From an uncultured Taibaiella sp. (GTDB taxonomy: Bacteria; Bacteroidota; Bacteroidia; Chitinophagales; Chitinophagaceae), in NCBI GenBank assembly GCA_946886975.1, contig CAMPJV010000115.1, positions 1-7,685 of the forward strand: a stretch of 7,685 nt of DNA, written 5' to 3'. The notes under the pieces are model-generated. The model did no database searches. It saw only the letters and a program-made list of their open reading frames with translations, and had not been told where the DNA came from. Position 1 is the stretch's first letter; each line of letters opens with the position of its first letter. The position numbers and the translations under genes are program-made. Shown here in pieces: positions 6,698 through 7,685 of the stretch.

Positions 6698-6737
6698 TTT
6701 AGCTAAACATTGTTAAGATTTGAGCAGTTGCCGGCAA
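6698..6737 (+). promoter_or_regulatory. Two palindromes and a weak promoter element upstream of the dehydrogenase gene
   Basis: TTTAGCTAAA (6698-6707) and TTGCCGGCAA (6728-6737) are each perfect 10 bp palindromes, centred 30 bp apart. The first sits inside an imperfect longer repeat with CAAT/ATTG flanks. Between them AAGATTTG (6715-6722) matches the -7 motif TAnnTTTG at all but one fixed position, though no TTTG stands at the proper -33 distance. The palindromes would flank such a promoter, as operators for a fatty-acid-responsive repressor would, but this is speculative. Confidence 0.3.
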
Positions 6738-6783
6738 AGGGAAGTTCTTTTTCAATAAATTGTGTTGTTTAAATATATCATGG

Positions 6784-7685
6784 ATGAATAGACCTATTCG
6801 GAAGGTTGCGGTGATAGGGTCTGGGGTGATGGGGTCGCGGATTGCCTGTCATTTTGCAGGAATAGGGGTGGAGGTTTTGCTACTGGATATTGTGCCAAGG
6901 GAACTGACACCGGCGGAGCAGGCGAAAGGACTAACACTGGAAAGTAAGGCGGTGAGAAACAGGATAGTGAACGAGGCTTTGCAGGCAGCATTGAAGGCGA
7001 AGCCATCGGCGGTATATACTAAAGATGTAGCGGCGAGGATAAGGACGGGCAATATTGAAGATGACCTGAAGCATATATCCGACTGCGACTGGGTGATGGA
7101 GGTGGTGGTGGAAAGGCTGGATATTAAACAGAAGGTATTTGAACAAATAGAGCGACACAGAAGGCCGGGCAGTCTTATTACCAGTAATACTTCGGGAATA
7201 CCTATTCACCTAATGAGTGAAGGGAGGAGTGAGGACTTTCAACAACACTTCTGCGGGACGCACTTCTTTAATCCGCCAAGATACCTAAGGCTACTGGAGA
7301 TCATACCAGCACCGAATACAAAGAAGGAGGTGATAGATTTCCTTATGGAGTATGGGGACAGGCACCTGGGGAAGACAACTGTGCTGTGTAAGGATACGCC
7401 AGCGTTTATTGCCAATCGCGTGGGGGTGTTTGGGTTTATGGCGGTGTTTCATGCAATGCAGGAACTGGGGCTGAATGTGGATGAGATAGATGCTTTGACA
7501 GGGACGGTGCTTGGAAGGCCTAAGTCGGCAACCTTCAGGACGGGGGATGTTGTTGGGTTAGACACTTTGGTGCATGTGGCCAAGGCGTTGCCTCAGAATG
7601 CGCCCAACGACGAGGCAAAAGATATATTTAAGATGCCGCCCTTCCTGGAGAAGATGGTGGAGAATAAGTGGCTAGGTGATAAGAC
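6784..7685 (+). CDS. fadN: 3-hydroxyacyl-CoA dehydrogenase (FadN-type), partial, C-terminus beyond window
   Basis: The frame is open from the ATG at 6784 to the right edge (300 codons plus 2 nt). The N-terminal Rossmann domain has KVAVIGSGVMG (7-17, the GxGxxG NAD loop), with D35 ending the second strand to bind the ribose. The SNTS serine (S137), H160 of GTHFFNP, E172 of LLEIIP and N211 of FIANR match the catalytic set of 3-hydroxyacyl-CoA dehydrogenases. The enzyme oxidises L-3-hydroxyacyl-CoA to 3-ketoacyl-CoA with NAD+ in cytoplasmic beta-oxidation. AEGRS/D-like, GRPKSATFRT and DVVGLDT segments resemble Bacillus FadN, about 790 residues with a C-terminal enoyl-CoA hydratase domain, which would lie downstream. 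Thiolase and acyl-CoA dehydrogenase genes often follow in such operons, but are not visible. The start has no Shine-Dalgarno; an overlapping ATG at 6780 opens only a three-codon frame. The symbol is assigned by family resemblance. Confidence 0.93.
   Translation, partial: MNRPIRKVAVIGSGVMGSRIACHFAGIGVEVLLLDIVPRELTPAEQAKGLTLESKAVRNRIVNEALQAALKAKPSAVYTKDVAARIRTGNIEDDLKHISDCDWVMEVVVERLDIKQKVFEQIERHRRPGSLITSNTSGIPIHLMSEGRSEDFQQHFCGTHFFNPPRYLRLLEIIPAPNTKKEVIDFLMEYGDRHLGKTTVLCKDTPAFIANRVGVFGFMAVFHAMQELGLNVDEIDALTGTVLGRPKSATFRTGDVVGLDTLVHVAKALPQNAPNDEAKDIFKMPPFLEKMVENKWLGDK

Larger units (their letters stand above)
6013..6783. other. Long divergent intergenic region (771 bp)
   Basis: No convincing gene lies between the ATG of the unknown minus-strand gene and the ATG of the dehydrogenase. 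From left to right it holds the promoter (6051-6081), spaced direct repeats and A-tracts (6094-6162), and about 200 bp with little structure (6165-6380). An 18 bp hairpin with arms ATCTATT/AATAGAT (6393-6410) follows, then a possible decayed hydrophobic frame on the minus strand, an 11 bp tandem repeat array (6530-6584), a 35-codon open frame of doubtful meaning (6609-6716) and two palindromes (6698-6737). No tRNA or recognisable structured RNA was seen. Confidence 0.7.

Noticed and set aside
6931..7209. Minus-strand open frames overlapping the dehydrogenase
   Set aside because: They oppose a gene with an intact NAD loop and all catalytic residues; they are antisense artefacts.

Overview
The window looks like chromosomal DNA from a Bacteroidota bacterium, most plausibly a Chitinophaga-like member of the Sphingobacteriia/Chitinophagia. 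Three things suggest this: protein style, start codons preceded by AT-rich leaders without a clear Shine-Dalgarno, and one good match to the Bacteroidota promoter pattern (TTTG, 19 bp, TAnnTTTG). This is inference from the sequence alone; no search was run. G+C is in the mid-40s by eye.

The left half (1-5260) is a cluster of three polytopic membrane proteins of the GT-C glycosyltransferase superfamily. Two are paralogues resembling the eukaryotic TMTC O-mannosyltransferases (GT-C membrane domain followed by TPRs). They are divergently transcribed from a 129 bp spacer: one runs leftward off the window edge (1-1297, minus), the other is complete with its TPR tail (1427-3529, plus). Facing the second across a 24 bp gap is a PMT/ArnT-like glycosyltransferase of family-39 type (3554-5260, minus). 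All three carry a basic Lys/Ala/Pro-rich tail before the first membrane helix. Together they suggest glycosylation of exported proteins or envelope glycans from lipid-linked sugar donors, although no donor-synthesis gene is visible.

The middle (5261-6081) holds two GC-rich stem-loops, the outer one a likely terminator, downstream of a 198-residue protein I do not recognise (5416-6012, minus). That gene has the best promoter in the window (6051-6081). Upstream of the promoter are direct repeats and A-tracts at an exact 22 bp spacing.

The right end is a 771 bp non-coding stretch (6013-6783) followed by the first 300 codons of a FadN-type 3-hydroxyacyl-CoA dehydrogenase (6784 to the window end), a fatty acid beta-oxidation enzyme. 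The gap contains the phased upstream region, a five-copy 11 bp tandem repeat (6530-6584), a possible decayed membrane-protein frame, and two 10 bp palindromes just upstream of the dehydrogenase. Nothing here is a proven new system. The most interesting items are the bacterial TMTC-like pair and the 11/22 bp periodic DNA in the long intergenic region.
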